A stretch of DNA of 58,455 nt from Acidobacteriota bacterium (GTDB lineage Bacteria; Acidobacteriota; Blastocatellia; Chloracidobacteriales; Chloracidobacteriaceae), in assembly GCA_016208495.1 (NCBI GenBank), contig JACQXX010000047.1, positions 1-58,455 of the forward strand, read 5' to 3'. Position numbers and translations under genes: made by a program. Numbering within the stretch: position 1 is the first letter of the stretch; each line of letters starts with the position of its first letter. The notes under the pieces are model-generated. The model made no database searches, was not told the DNA's origin, and saw only the letters and a program-made list of their open reading frames with translations. Shown in pieces: positions 8,914 to 19,300 of this stretch.

Positions 8914-9030
8914 TTTGGAGTGCGCCGACTTGTCGGCGCTTTGGTTCCGGTGACTTGTCACCGTTGGAATGAAATCAATGAGCGACAAGTCGCTGCATAA
9001 CAAAGCGGTGACAAGTCACAGCACTCCAAA
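8914..9030. repeat. Palindromic element (MITE-like), copy 1
   Basis: Bounded by TTTGGAGTGC and GCACTCCAAA. Inside are four short stem-loops with the core ACTTGT or ACAAGT: GCGCCGACTTGTCGGCGC, GGTGACTTGTCACC, GCGACAAGTCGC and GTGACAAGTCAC. The two left cores are complementary to the two right ones, so the whole can also fold as one hairpin. The element lies against the last codons of copy B and its edge (AAAAGTTAG) supplies B's stop codon. Confidence 0.85.
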
Positions 9031-9032
9031 AG

Positions 9033-12000
9033 TTAGTACACTCCTTCTTGAACCTGTGATGCAAAAGCCTGGGCACAATTGTCGCGCAAGTTCTGATGGT
9101 CAAACCAGTTCCAGTCGCTTCCCGTGTTGTTTTTCATCGTTTGGACGGCCTGCCAGTTGAGTGTTCCCGTTGTTTTGAAGACCGGGTTGAGGATTTCAAA
9201 TCCTGCCGGAAGCGGATCTACCAGTGCGACATGGTGCCGCCGTGATGGGACAACCATCGTGACGGTGACCTGAACCCGCGCACCGGCTCGAATCTGCCAT
9301 TCGTTTGGTCCGAGACGTTGCACATCGTCCGGGTTATCTACGGCCTGATATAAACGCGAAATAGCAAAACCTGCGTCTACGGCCTGGGTTTTCAGAGCGT
9401 CCAGCCCATATTCAAGCCCAAGCCGGTAATACAATCGGCCCGGCCCGGTTTTGCTCAGGGTAATCGGTTTGGACTGGCTGACTGTTCCCAACGTGTCAAA
9501 TGGGATCGAAAGCTGATGCGGCCCGGTGGTTCGTCCTTGAAAGGAGTGCGCTCCGGCAAAGTCTTCACCCAGCCAGAGGCGGGCCACAAAGTCCGGTGTC
9601 ACTGTTTCGTGCATCGAGACGTACCGATCCAACGCCAGCAACACAAACGCGTTTTCCTGCGTGTTGGCCCAGCGACCCTGGGTTTTGTGTGCCAGCAGCC
9701 CGCGCACCAGTTTGGGAATCAGGTCACTTTCCGGTTTCACCACCAGCAGTGCTCCGAGCACAATTGCATCGGTTCGGCGATTGGAATGTAGCAGCAGGTG
9801 TTCGTCATCAGTGATGGATTCGACAAAGCCGGCTTCAGCATTCGTTTCGGTCACCCGATTGGACAGGTGTTGAATCAGGCGCTGGCATTCACCTCGGGTC
9901 TGGTCAGATGCGGCCAGGACCGGCAACACCCACCCAATTGTCTCCAGCCGGAGTGCGCTTAAATCTCTCTCCTCAATCAGTTGTTGGGCGGCCAGTGGGT
10001 TTGTGTCACCATTGAAATGACGGACATAGAGTGCATAGGCTCTGACTGCCTGCCTGGCGTCGGGTGGATAGAAATTCGGGAAGGCATGCTCGATGTTTTG
10101 CACATAGGCGGCGGCATTCCTCACGAGATTGTCTGAAAGGTTGACGAGCCCTTGTTGTTTGGCACGAATCAGCGCATGCGCGACGTGAACACTCAAAAAT
10201 GGGTCTGAGTTGCCGTCCTTTGTCCAGAAGGAAAATCCGCCGTCCGCATTCTGCCGGGAACGCAGACGGTTGAGGTCAGCCTGGAAAAAGGCTTCAAACT
10301 GTGCTGGTTGTGGAAGATTTGAAATCCCTTTGAATTGTCCCAAAACATCGTTGAGCGCCACCAACCCGATCATTCGTGAGGCAATTTGTTCTGAACAGTC
10401 AAACGGATAGTTCGCCAGATACACCGCCGCATCTGTCAAGGACTGGAGCTGGGTTGACGAAAGTGTGAGTTCGAGCTTTCCAGACTTTGGAAGTGTGCCT
10501 TCAGGCAGCGAAACCGGGAGTTGAACCGCCGAACCGGTGACTTCGCCATACACGGCGGTCGTCTCAAGCGTGGCTGAAGTATAAATTTTCAATTTCGCCT
10601 GGGCGCCGTCACTTTCATTCCCGGCGCTGGCGGCTACGTCAATGATGGCGGGTCCAATCCGAGCAGGAGCGGCTGGAATCCGCACTTCCCGCCGGTCATT
10701 GGCTGGAACAATGACCCGTCGCCCGGCACCTTCGGGAAAAGACAGGTACTGAGATCGAACCGCGACCTCAACCGCCAGCGGCTCCGCTTCCTGGTTTTGG
10801 ATCACAACCGGGAGTTGAAACTGGTCTCCGAGATTGAGAAACCTGGGGGCGGATGGCCGAACCATCAACAGCAGCCGCGTCGTGAGCACTGATTCGCCTT
10901 TTCCAAACAAATTGTCTCCAGCCGCCGCAAAAACCAGGATTCGATACCGGGTCAGGTTGTCTGGAAGCTCAATCTCGACGGTTGCCCGGCCCTGATTATT
11001 GGTCACAACCGATGGCGAAAATGCAGCCAGCGGCGAAAAATGAGTTCGTAGTCGAATTGGCGGCTGAGAATTTTTTTGCGAAGCCGTTGGCGATGTTTTT
11101 CCCCAGCGGGAATCTTCAAGTGGGTTTTCATCTATCGGGAATGCCTCGCTCAAAAGCCAGCCTCCCTCGTCACCTCCAGCCAGCGAGCCACCAGCTCCGG
11201 CAGCGCCACGACTCGGTGGACGAAAGGCCACGGCCTGGCGGGGCGCACCTGTCACTTCCTCCAACGAAGCCAACTGAAACCAGTCTCGTGACCGTCGGGT
11301 GAAGGTTCCAGCTTCGCGCTTTTGGTAGATCACCTCCAGCGGGTCAACGGGGAAGCGACGAGCAATCAGTGCCAGGATTGCTTCATCAACCACAACCACG
11401 GCGCATTCACTTTCGGCAACTGGTTTTCCGGCAGCATCAGTCACATCAATCTCAATTGAAGTTTGGCTCCCCGGAGCAACATGTTCTGCCACTGGTTTGG
11501 CCGTAACGGTTAAGCGACGCGATTGAGTCGAGACAGCAAGTTCAACTGTACCACTGGCGTAGGCTGGCTGTTTGGGTACCGAGGTCACTTCCGCCCCCGT
11601 TTCATCCCGTCGGAACACTTCACCGACCAGATTGACCTGAAGCGTGATATTTGGAATCTGGCTTTCGTCAATTGGAATCTTGAAAAGTCGGGCTGGCTGG
11701 TCGAGCGTGAAGCGTTCGTGATGGATGACCCCTGACCGCTGGATGGTGAGCAATCCTTCCGCCGGGAAAAACGGCGCTTGCAGCAAAAGTTCCGCCGTTT
11801 CGCCCGGAGCATACTCTGTGCGATTGGAAATCAGTTTAACGTCTTCTTCTTCGAACTCAGGCAAACGTCCCTGAGTTGAACCCGCAACCCACACTGAAAC
11901 AACCGTTTGATGAAGTCGGTTTTGATCATCAGCTACGGTTGCCGTGAGCTGGTATTCACCGCTCTGGATTGGTGAAAATTCCCAGGTGACCGGGGTGGCG

Positions 12001-14966
12001 GCTGAAAGAATCGTGGTGGTCTGGGGATCAACTTCCAGTTGTGTCCAGGCTCCGTCCTCAAATCGCCACTCCTGACGAACAATCTCCAGCCGAATGATCT
12101 TTCCCGCCTGTGGGGTGCCATCCAGGTCCGTCACCATACTTTCAAGGGCAAACGATTCACCAGGGAAGATAAATCCCTGCCGTTGCTTGAGCCCAACCAC
12201 GAGCGAAGCTGGATGAACCAGGATGCTGGTCGAAGCCGATTGCTGTTGCCGGTTGACATCGCTGATGGTGGCTTCGGCGGTGACCACAACTGGCCCCGGC
12301 TGGTTTATGCCATCAAAATCAATCTGAACGGTATGGCGGCCCTGGACATCGGTCGAGCCAGTACAGGTCTGATTGTTCGCCGAGGATCTCCACCAGGACG
12401 ATGATTGCTTTCCAAACCTGAACTCACCCCAGTTGGGCGGATGATACGATCCTTCCATCACTGAAAACTTCCAGCGGGTATCGGCCTTTTTAAGCGGGCC
12501 TCCGGCAAAATAGCTGGCTGAAATCGTTGCGGTGGCAGAAGTTCCAACCAGATGTGGACCTTGGGAAGCCGTGAGCTTGAGTTCGTATTCCGGACGCCGA
12601 AATTGTTGAATTTCAAAAGAGTGCTGATATTCCGGTTGTTCCACTTCTGCAAAGGTGCTTCCTCGTCGAAAGTGTATCGTCGCCCGCCCAAGGCTGGCAG
12701 AAGTCGGCAGCGTCACAGCGGCGTCAAACCCACCAAATACATTGAGTTGGGTTGTTCCATAGGCAATCATCCGCTGCTGACCGTCAAAAATCTGATAGGC
12801 CACCGTCTTTCCAGGATTGTGTCCACGGGTAATGTCTCCACCTTTTGCAGGGTCGTACCGACGAATCCAGCCTTTGAAATGGAGTTCTTCCCCAGGTTGA
12901 TAGAGTCCCCGGTCATCAAACACAAACCAGCGACTTCCTTCCTCACGGTTGCCCAACGCTGTGTAGGTGGCTCCCCATTGCCACCGGTTGCTGTGCACAG
13001 AGAGAAGCACCGTGTCGTCTCCCTGGCGAAGAATCACAAACGGATCTTCGGTTTGGCTCTGATCTTGATAAGAAATCGTGGCCAGTCCCTGGTGGTCAGT
13101 CAGGCCGGAACGTCGGGGCGGAAACAGAGTCACGGTCGCACTGGCAATGGGTTGGCCATCAATCAGAGAATTGGCCCACACGAGCAGGCCATCCTCATCG
13201 GCAATCACATCAACCGCCAGATTGGTGGCTTGAAACCAGATGATTTCAGGTTTGACGTCCGAAGTGAGTTGGACGCCGACTGGCTCAACGACCAGAACGA
13301 CGTGCCCAATGCCGTTGACCAGCCCTGGGTTGACATCTATTTCGGTGAGGGTATTTTCAGAAGCCTCCGGCTGGTGGATTGGTATGGTTCGATCAAAAAT
13401 CAGTTTGCCGGGAGGTGCGATGGTTTTTGACCCGTTAATTTCGTCCAACTGGGTGGAGCGATACCATTTGTAATCAGGCCAGTCTTCAGGTTGAACCTGA
13501 AATAACCGCGCCCTCAGTTTGGGAATTCCCTGTGAAGAAATGTCACATCTTCGCTTTCCAGCCGGGTCCAGAACCACCAAATCTGAATATGGCGAATACA
13601 AAAAAGCCTCAGGGTTGCCAAAGTTGAGTTTGATGTTGCGTGGCTTGCCCAATGTTTGCCCGAAACGATCAACCAGATTGGCCGAAAACCGAAAGGTGTA
13701 GCCCGTGTTCGCCTGAAAATCGCCGTTAAACACAACTGAACTGCCGGAAACTGAGACTTCCAGATTCGCTGGTTTTGGCGTCACGGTTGCCATATCCGGC
13801 GTGAATGCCTTCTCGTCAAGTTCATTTGAGAATTCAAAGGGTAGCCAGTTACTGGGCGGGCAGTCTGATGCTTCGTGACAGGGATGGGAAACCAGTCGCA
13901 ATCGTCCTGGAGTCTTGAAAGAAAAGGTGGCATCGCGGGTTGTTTCCAGTGGACCTTCAGCCGATGGAGCACCGCGTTTCAATCGAACCGTAATTTTTGA
14001 ATCAACTGGAAGGCTGTTGACTGGCTGAACTGCGATCCAGCGTCCTGGTGTGGCTGATTCAACTCGCTGCGAAACATCTTCATCCTGAGCCAGTTGTTCG
14101 GGTGTTACCACCTGGACGGCAAACGGTTGGTTTCCAGCTTCGAGCGACAGGGAGCGAAGCACCGCCTGAGGATCAATGCGTTGGTCGAATTCAAGCAACA
14201 CCACCGGCTGGAATGACGTGGCAGCCTGTGTCGGAAACGATGTTTTCACCTGGAGCGGCGGTGTTTGAAAGGTCCATTCGGTAGGTTGTTCCAGTTGATG
14301 ACCAGTCACCGAACGAACTCCCGCCGGAATCGTGGCTTGAAAGAGGGTGGCCATCGGAAAGCGTCCGGCTTCAGGTTCAAAGATCAGCGTCTGGGTGCCA
14401 ACCCACCGCCAGCGTCCTGGAGGCTGCGGCTCAAGTTTCACAACTGACTGGATAGTTTGCATGTCAGCCAGTCCGGATAGCGCCGCCATCGGCTGGGAAA
14501 AATGAACCGTGAGCGAGCGGGAAAATTCAACCGCCCCGCGTGGCGAAACCCGTTCGACTTCGAGCGGTCCAGTTGGAGTGGTGTCTGGCCGCTCAAGCGT
14601 TATTCCAGATGAAAATTCAGTCTTGACGACGGTGGCTGACACCGGGAGCGGCAACGCTTTTTCTGATACCAACACAGTTTCTGTTTTGGGGTCGAGTGGA
14701 GTTTCAGGCGGCAACCGGTCAAGGAGGTGTCTGGTGCGAACCGGATCAAGTTGTTCAACCGGGGGCAAACCCGGCTCAGCCTGGAGTGGCGGCGGTTGGA
14801 TTTCCCGAACTCGATATTTGAGTTCCAGTGCCTGTTCCTCCTCTTTAGAGGTTCTGGCACGGCTTGAATATTCTGAGTGAATTGGTTGGAGATGCCAGCA
14901 TAGTGCTCCACACCCAATCACGATCCAAACCCCAATTGACAGACCAAAGCGATGTATTTTTTGCAT
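9033..14966 (-). CDS. Alpha-2-macroglobulin family protein, copy B, C-terminally clipped
   Basis: About 1977 residues from the chosen Met at 14966, which gives a standard signal peptide (IGVWIVIGCGALCW core). A Met 17 codons upstream (15017) is possible, but the added residues come from a remnant of the palindromic element; neither start has a good ribosome site. Domains follow copy A: Ig-like/MG domains, a glycine-rich bait-like stretch (RGAAGAGGSLAGGDEGG), the A2M domain, CSEQ thioester at about residue 1524, and the bMG10-type domain. The protein stops at EGVY, where A, E and F continue for about 45 residues to the end of bMG10; the stop lies in the element at 8914-9030. Likely periplasmic protease trap; effect of the lost last strands is uncertain. 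Confidence 0.92.
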   Translation of the reverse strand: MQKIHRFGLSIGVWIVIGCGALCWHLQPIHSEYSSRARTSKEEEQALELKYRVREIQPPPLQAEPGLPPVEQLDPVRTRHLLDRLPPETPLDPKTETVLVSEKALPLPVSATVVKTEFSSGITLERPDTTPTGPLEVERVSPRGAVEFSRSLTVHFSQPMAALSGLADMQTIQSVVKLEPQPPGRWRWVGTQTLIFEPEAGRFPMATLFQATIPAGVRSVTGHQLEQPTEWTFQTPPLQVKTSFPTQAATSFQPVVLLEFDQRIDPQAVLRSLSLEAGNQPFAVQVVTPEQLAQDEDVSQRVESATPGRWIAVQPVNSLPVDSKITVRLKRGAPSAEGPLETTRDATFSFKTPGRLRLVSHPCHEASDCPPSNWLPFEFSNELDEKAFTPDMATVTPKPANLEVSVSGSSVVFNGDFQANTGYTFRFSANLVDRFGQTLGKPRNIKLNFGNPEAFLYSPYSDLVVLDPAGKRRCDISSQGIPKLRARLFQVQPEDWPDYKWYRSTQLDEINGSKTIAPPGKLIFDRTIPIHQPEASENTLTEIDVNPGLVNGIGHVVLVVEPVGVQLTSDVKPEIIWFQATNLAVDVIADEDGLLVWANSLIDGQPIASATVTLFPPRRSGLTDHQGLATISYQDQSQTEDPFVILRQGDDTVLLSVHSNRWQWGATYTALGNREEGSRWFVFDDRGLYQPGEELHFKGWIRRYDPAKGGDITRGHNPGKTVAYQIFDGQQRMIAYGTTQLNVFGGFDAAVTLPTSASLGRATIHFRRGSTFAEVEQPEYQHSFEIQQFRRPEYELKLTASQGPHLVGTSATATISASYFAGGPLKKADTRWKFSVMEGSYHPPNWGEFRFGKQSSSWWRSSANNQTCTGSTDVQGRHTVQIDFDGINQPGPVVVTAEATISDVNRQQQSASTSILVHPASLVVGLKQRQGFIFPGESFALESMVTDLDGTPQAGKIIRLEIVRQEWRFEDGAWTQLEVDPQTTTILSAATPVTWEFSPIQSGEYQLTATVADDQNRLHQTVVSVWVAGSTQGRLPEFEEEDVKLISNRTEYAPGETAELLLQAPFFPAEGLLTIQRSGVIHHERFTLDQPARLFKIPIDESQIPNITLQVNLVGEVFRRDETGAEVTSVPKQPAYASGTVELAVSTQSRRLTVTAKPVAEHVAPGSQTSIEIDVTDAAGKPVAESECAVVVVDEAILALIARRFPVDPLEVIYQKREAGTFTRRSRDWFQLASLEEVTGAPRQAVAFRPPSRGAAGAGGSLAGGDEGGWLLSEAFPIDENPLEDSRWGKTSPTASQKNSQPPIRLRTHFSPLAAFSPSVVTNNQGRATVEIELPDNLTRYRILVFAAAGDNLFGKGESVLTTRLLLMVRPSAPRFLNLGDQFQLPVVIQNQEAEPLAVEVAVRSQYLSFPEGAGRRVIVPANDRREVRIPAAPARIGPAIIDVAASAGNESDGAQAKLKIYTSATLETTAVYGEVTGSAVQLPVSLPEGTLPKSGKLELTLSSTQLQSLTDAAVYLANYPFDCSEQIASRMIGLVALNDVLGQFKGISNLPQPAQFEAFFQADLNRLRSRQNADGGFSFWTKDGNSDPFLSVHVAHALIRAKQQGLVNLSDNLVRNAAAYVQNIEHAFPNFYPPDARQAVRAYALYVRHFNGDTNPLAAQQLIEERDLSALRLETIGWVLPVLAASDQTRGECQRLIQHLSNRVTETNAEAGFVESITDDEHLLLHSNRRTDAIVLGALLVVKPESDLIPKLVRGLLAHKTQGRWANTQENAFVLLALDRYVSMHETVTPDFVARLWLGEDFAGAHSFQGRTTGPHQLSIPFDTLGTVSQSKPITLSKTGPGRLYYRLGLEYGLDALKTQAVDAGFAISRLYQAVDNPDDVQRLGPNEWQIRAGARVQVTVTMVVPSRRHHVALVDPLPAGFEILNPVFKTTGTLNWQAVQTMKNNTGSDWNWFDHQNLRDNCAQAFASQVQEGVY

Positions 14967-14972
14967 GAGAAA

Positions 14973-15000
14973 TTTTGGAGCGCGCCGACCTGTCAGCACT
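14973..15000. repeat. Remnant of the palindromic element
   Basis: TTTTGGAGCGCGCCGACCTG and the following TCAGCACT match the left end and first stem of the palindromic element with several changes; the rest is missing. It lies at the start of copy B, where its translation would add residues before the signal peptide. Confidence 0.6.
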
Positions 15001-15056
15001 TTTTCAATCCAACGCATCAGTCAGTACCATTCACGTGAGCCAATTGTCGTGAACGG

Positions 15057-16247
15057 TCAAAATGAATTACACGGTGCTGGTGACCCTACACCGCGACTGT
15101 ATCCATAACTCCGGGCCACTCGCTCAGTTGAAATTTCAATCAAGTTTGATAGAGAGGACCATTTGGAACGTTGGGATTGATCCTCTAACTGGACAATTGT
15201 TCTCTGAGAAAGAATCAGGCTATCACTCCCTTTTTGAAATACAAAAAACTGAGTTTCATCATTGCGGCTACGGGATTGAAAAGAAACCTGCCCTTTCGAA
15301 TCTGTTTTTTGGCAAATTGCTCTTGGGAAAAATGTTACTTGAGTAGCTGCCAGAGGTTTTCCATCGAGAAGAGAGTGAACCTCAGCTACAAATTGTGATC
15401 GTTCAAATGTGAGTTCTCCTGCCAGGTGGGTTGCCTGGACCCAAACGGCCTGTTTCAATTCCGTGGGTTCTGTGAGGATAGTTCCAGCCGGTTGTATCAG
15501 TATGACCCGGTGTCCAAATCCAGTTGCAAACGCGCGGTCAAGCTGAATCAGCGTTTGCTTTAAATCATTGACCTGTCCACCGTGGGTCTTTACCTGCTGA
15601 GTTTCAAGTAACCTGCCTGGCGGAGATGGAAGATCAGGGATAGATTCGTTCCAGATGCTGGACGTAAACCGTTCAAAAGAAGGCCAGTCAGACGGGGTGA
15701 CCTCAAATATTTGGACCTGGACTGCTTCCAGGCCGCAGGAATAGATTGGGAGTTGCGCTTTCTGAGTTGGGTTGAGCGTTGCAAGCCCATAAAATGGGAG
15801 ATAAAGGTAGGGTTCATTTTGACCGACCTGGAACGTTACTGTCGCCGGTTGTTCCAGAAACTGGCCATATACATCGCATAACTCTGGCGAGATGGTTACC
15901 TGATAGGAGGTTTGTTCGGGAACACCACAACAAATCATAATTTCATGATTGGTCGGGCGAATTGTAATTCCTTCAACTGGTGGGGAAATTGTAACCATAT
16001 CTGGTCTAAATGATTTTTGATCAATGTTATTTGAGAACTGAAGTATCCACCAATCCATGGGGTCGCAAGACGTTCCTTCGTTACAGTTCCAATAAACCAG
16101 CCGCATCGGGCACGCCTTGGAAGTGGCAGGTGATTGCGCCTGGACAGCATTCGACATTGTTGGCGGTGGCATCCATAATCCAGATGTTGGTTGAGATAGA
16201 AGCAAAATCCCAATCCAGGTCACGTACTTTACCCATTTTTGAAACAT
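15057..16247 (-). CDS. A2M-family short-form protein, copy C, truncated
   Basis: 396 residues from the Met at 16247 (upstream AAAGGACAG is a usable ribosome site). A frame extends to 16319, but those 24 codons are palindromic-element sequence. A signal peptide (YVTWIGILLLSQPTSG) is followed directly by the MG region that in A starts near residue 310 (compare SFRPDMVTISPP with TFVPEMVTVCPE in A), and the similarity runs to about residue 350. The last ~40 residues match nothing in the sisters. It lacks the bait, A2M and thioester domains. It shares its shortened N-terminus with copy D, suggesting a common short-form ancestor later cut at the 3' end. Probably non-functional as a protease trap. 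Confidence 0.75.
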   Translation of the reverse strand: MFQKWVKYVTWIGILLLSQPTSGLWMPPPTMSNAVQAQSPATSKACPMRLVYWNCNEGTSCDPMDWWILQFSNNIDQKSFRPDMVTISPPVEGITIRPTNHEIMICCGVPEQTSYQVTISPELCDVYGQFLEQPATVTFQVGQNEPYLYLPFYGLATLNPTQKAQLPIYSCGLEAVQVQIFEVTPSDWPSFERFTSSIWNESIPDLPSPPGRLLETQQVKTHGGQVNDLKQTLIQLDRAFATGFGHRVILIQPAGTILTEPTELKQAVWVQATHLAGELTFERSQFVAEVHSLLDGKPLAATQVTFFPRAICQKTDSKGQVSFQSRSRNDETQFFVFQKGSDSLILSQRTIVQLEDQSQRSKWSSLSNLIEISTERVARSYGYSRGVGSPAPCNSF

Positions 16248-16264
16248 ACCCTGTCCTTTCAAAA

Positions 16265-16392
16265 TTTGGAGTGCGCCGACTTGTCGGCGCTTTCCCATAC
16301 CACGACGTGTCGTGGTCAAATCTGTGCATGGTCAAAAGTTCCAGCGACAAGTCGCTGAGTAACAAAGCTGCAACAAGTTGCAGCACTCCAAA
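16265..16392. repeat. Palindromic element, copy 2
   Basis: Same ends (TTTGGAGTGC / GCACTCCAAA) as copy 1. Stems: GCGCCGACTTGTCGGCGC, CCACGACGTGTCGTGG, GCGACAAGTCGC, and TGCAACAAGTTGCA. Two stems differ from copy 1 on both arms and still pair. It separates copies C and D and ends eight bases before D's stop codon. Confidence 0.85.
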
Positions 16393-16399
16393 GAAATAT

Positions 16400-19300
16400 T
16401 TAGAAGCTTGTCTCTCCAATCCCAAACTGATCATTTCCAGCGGCGGCAATCACAATGATGCGGTAGCGAGTCACGTTTTCTGGCAAGGTCAGCGAAATTC
16501 GGGATTGACCACGTTTGTTTGTGGTGACTGTCGGAAAAAAGGCTACCAGTGGCGAGTCAAACTCCAGGTACTCAGCCGGGAGTGACCAGGATGAAGCTTC
16601 ACTGGCAATAAATGGCCCTGGCCAGTCCAAAATCAGATCAAGTTCGGATGGCGGTTCACGGTAAGGGATAAAGGGTGGAGGAAAACAATTCCAGTCTTCT
16701 GAATCTTTTGGACGACGCTGCATTTTGTTCCAGAGCGTCCGCTTCCAGTTCTGATAGGGAGCACACTTCGCATTGTTTCCCGGTGGCAATGAGCCTGGTT
16801 GATCAAACGGGAAAAGATTCACCGTCTGTCGTGAATGGAAGAAATAGGAATTTGAACCCCAGAGCTGGAACAGATGCTCCAGCGGGTGAGAAATCGGAAA
16901 ATCCGGGGTGGTTCCACGGGAAGCATCCATCACCAGGAACGCACATTCGGCCTGATTCACTGGACGACCTTGTGCATCACGGATTTCCACATCCACAACG
17001 GCTGATTTTTCAGAGATCACATGGTTGTTCTGATGGGTCACTGTCACCGAAAGCTTTTGGTGAACTGGTTCAACATCCAGCGTGAGCCGTGTGGTGGCAA
17101 AGACCGGACGCGGTGGGAGTTTCGGCTCCGGCTGGCTCTGATGTCGTGATGTCGTGCCGACCAGATCCAGCACAATGTTCAGCGTCGGAACATTGGCTCG
17201 GGTGACCGGAATTGTAACGACTCCTGACCGTGAGTTCAGGAAAATACGACGGGACTCCAAAACCCTGCCGTTTGAAACTGTCAACCGTCCTTCTGCCGGA
17301 GCAAATGGGGCTTCAATTTTGATTTCCGCAATGTCTCCGGGGCGAAAAGCAGGTTTGTTTGGGATGGCTGTGATGCGTTCCGGTTCCAGGTACTTCATAA
17401 ATCGGTTTTGAGCTGTACATTCACCCAGTTGAAGAAAAACAATCTCACTTCTGTTGATTCGGCCCTGATCGTCCCAAACCTGGGCGATCACACGATAAAG
17501 CCCATTTTCAGGGGCTGGCACCTTCCAGAGAACCGGATGGTCGGCTGAGAACAGGGTTTCCTGATGGACCAGTTTCTCTGACGCTGACGCCCGAACTGCA
17601 AAAATGGTATCCAGTCGAAACACGTTCAGCTCAATTTTTTGATTTGGCTGTGCGACACCATCCAGGTCAGTCACAATAAGTTCAACCGGGTAGTCTTGCC
17701 CTCGTTCTGCAAAATTCCAGGTGCTGCGTAGTCCGACATACCGGGTTGACGGATGAACCAGGAACTGGGCTTGTCCAGCGTGGGTACTTCCAAACTGGTA
17801 TCCTTGCCAGTTGGAAGGTGAAAATGGCTGACTTTGAGCCGTAAGCTTGCGTTGGGTTCCCTGCACCTGTGATTTCGGTGGCGTATCAACAAAGACGTTA
17901 ACGGCTGGTGGAGGACTACTTTCGATCTGAAATGAATGACTGGTGTGGAGCAGGGAATCTTCTCCCTTTTTGACTTGAAGTTCGAGCGCAAAATGAACCG
18001 ACCCAGCCCCAGGGGAGCAGGCTCTCGGCAATGGAAACTGGCAATGGAAGCCGCCGAGTTTGGTCAAAGTTGTAATGCCAGATGTCAGTTCATTCCCTTT
18101 TGAGTCAATTGCCCGAAACTTCAACCGTTTGGCAAAGTGGGGAATATTTTTGAGTCGTTGGTTAGAACGGAAATCAGCACTCCGAACCCAGCCTTTGATC
18201 GTAACGGTTTCTCCTGGCTGATAACCCCGGCGATCATGAACGATGTACCAGAGCGGAATCGGGACGTTTGGGGTAGAAATTGACCAGTTTTGAGGCTCAA
18301 AATCCAGGTATTGAACTTCAATCACAAGCACGCTATCCCGACCTTTTTCAACCAGAAGCGTTCCACGGCGTGCAACTGATTTCTTTGAAAGCTGGATGCT
18401 GGTTTCTCCGTGGCTGTTGGTTTGAGAAGTAAACCCTTCTGGGAGCATGGTGACCCGAGCCTGAGAAACCGGTTTTCCAGTGGTAAGTTCATTGGCCCAA
18501 ATTCTCAATTGAGTCACTTCCCAGGTTACATCTGCTGCCAGATGGGTGACTTGTATCCATAACAAGTGAATTTTGGGTCGGTTAGAAGGCTCAGGCTCCT
18601 GAACCACTGCCAGGATATGCCCGGTTTTTTCTGGAAGTACTGCATTCAGGTCAATTCTGGTTTCAACCAGCCGATCCGGGTCAGGGTGAGGAACCAGTTG
18701 CAGCGTACTTTTCAACCATCCCGGAGGTGCAGAAGGGGTTTCGTACCTCGCCTGTTGCTCGTGTAAGGCAAGATACGCATACCAGTCTGACGGTTTTACC
18801 TGATAAAGCTGAATGGCAATGGTTGGGATGTTCACGGTAAACACCGGAAGTTCAGGGGGGCCAAAGGGATCGAGGGTGAGTAACACTTCCGTGGGAAACC
18901 AGAAACCCGCTTCTTCCGGTCTAATTATGACGTGAAATGTTTGGGCCTCACCAAGCGTCTGCCCATGGATGTCACAAATTTCAGGCGAAAGTGTGAGGGT
19001 GTATGTCGTTCGGTAGAGGAACTTCCCGTCAATTTTAATCTGGCTTTGGTTCAGCTCGATGGTTTCTCCTTCCAGATCTGGTTGAATACAAACCATTTCC
19101 GGTCGAAAACACTGTTCATCCAGCGGGTTGGAAAAGGAGATAATTTTCTTCAAGGATCCTGACCAGGCGGTTTCTTCTTCGATTCTTTCATAAGCCCTGA
19201 GGGGCGAAATCGTCTGAAATTCCAATTTTTTAGGATGGGGGGATGAGGGCAAATCTTGCCCGGACTGACTGCTGATTGAAGATGAATCTTCGGGAGGTTG

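Noticed and set aside
12552-13430. 292-residue plus-strand frame inside copy B
   Set aside because: Antisense to conserved A2M coding sequence; no recognisable motif.
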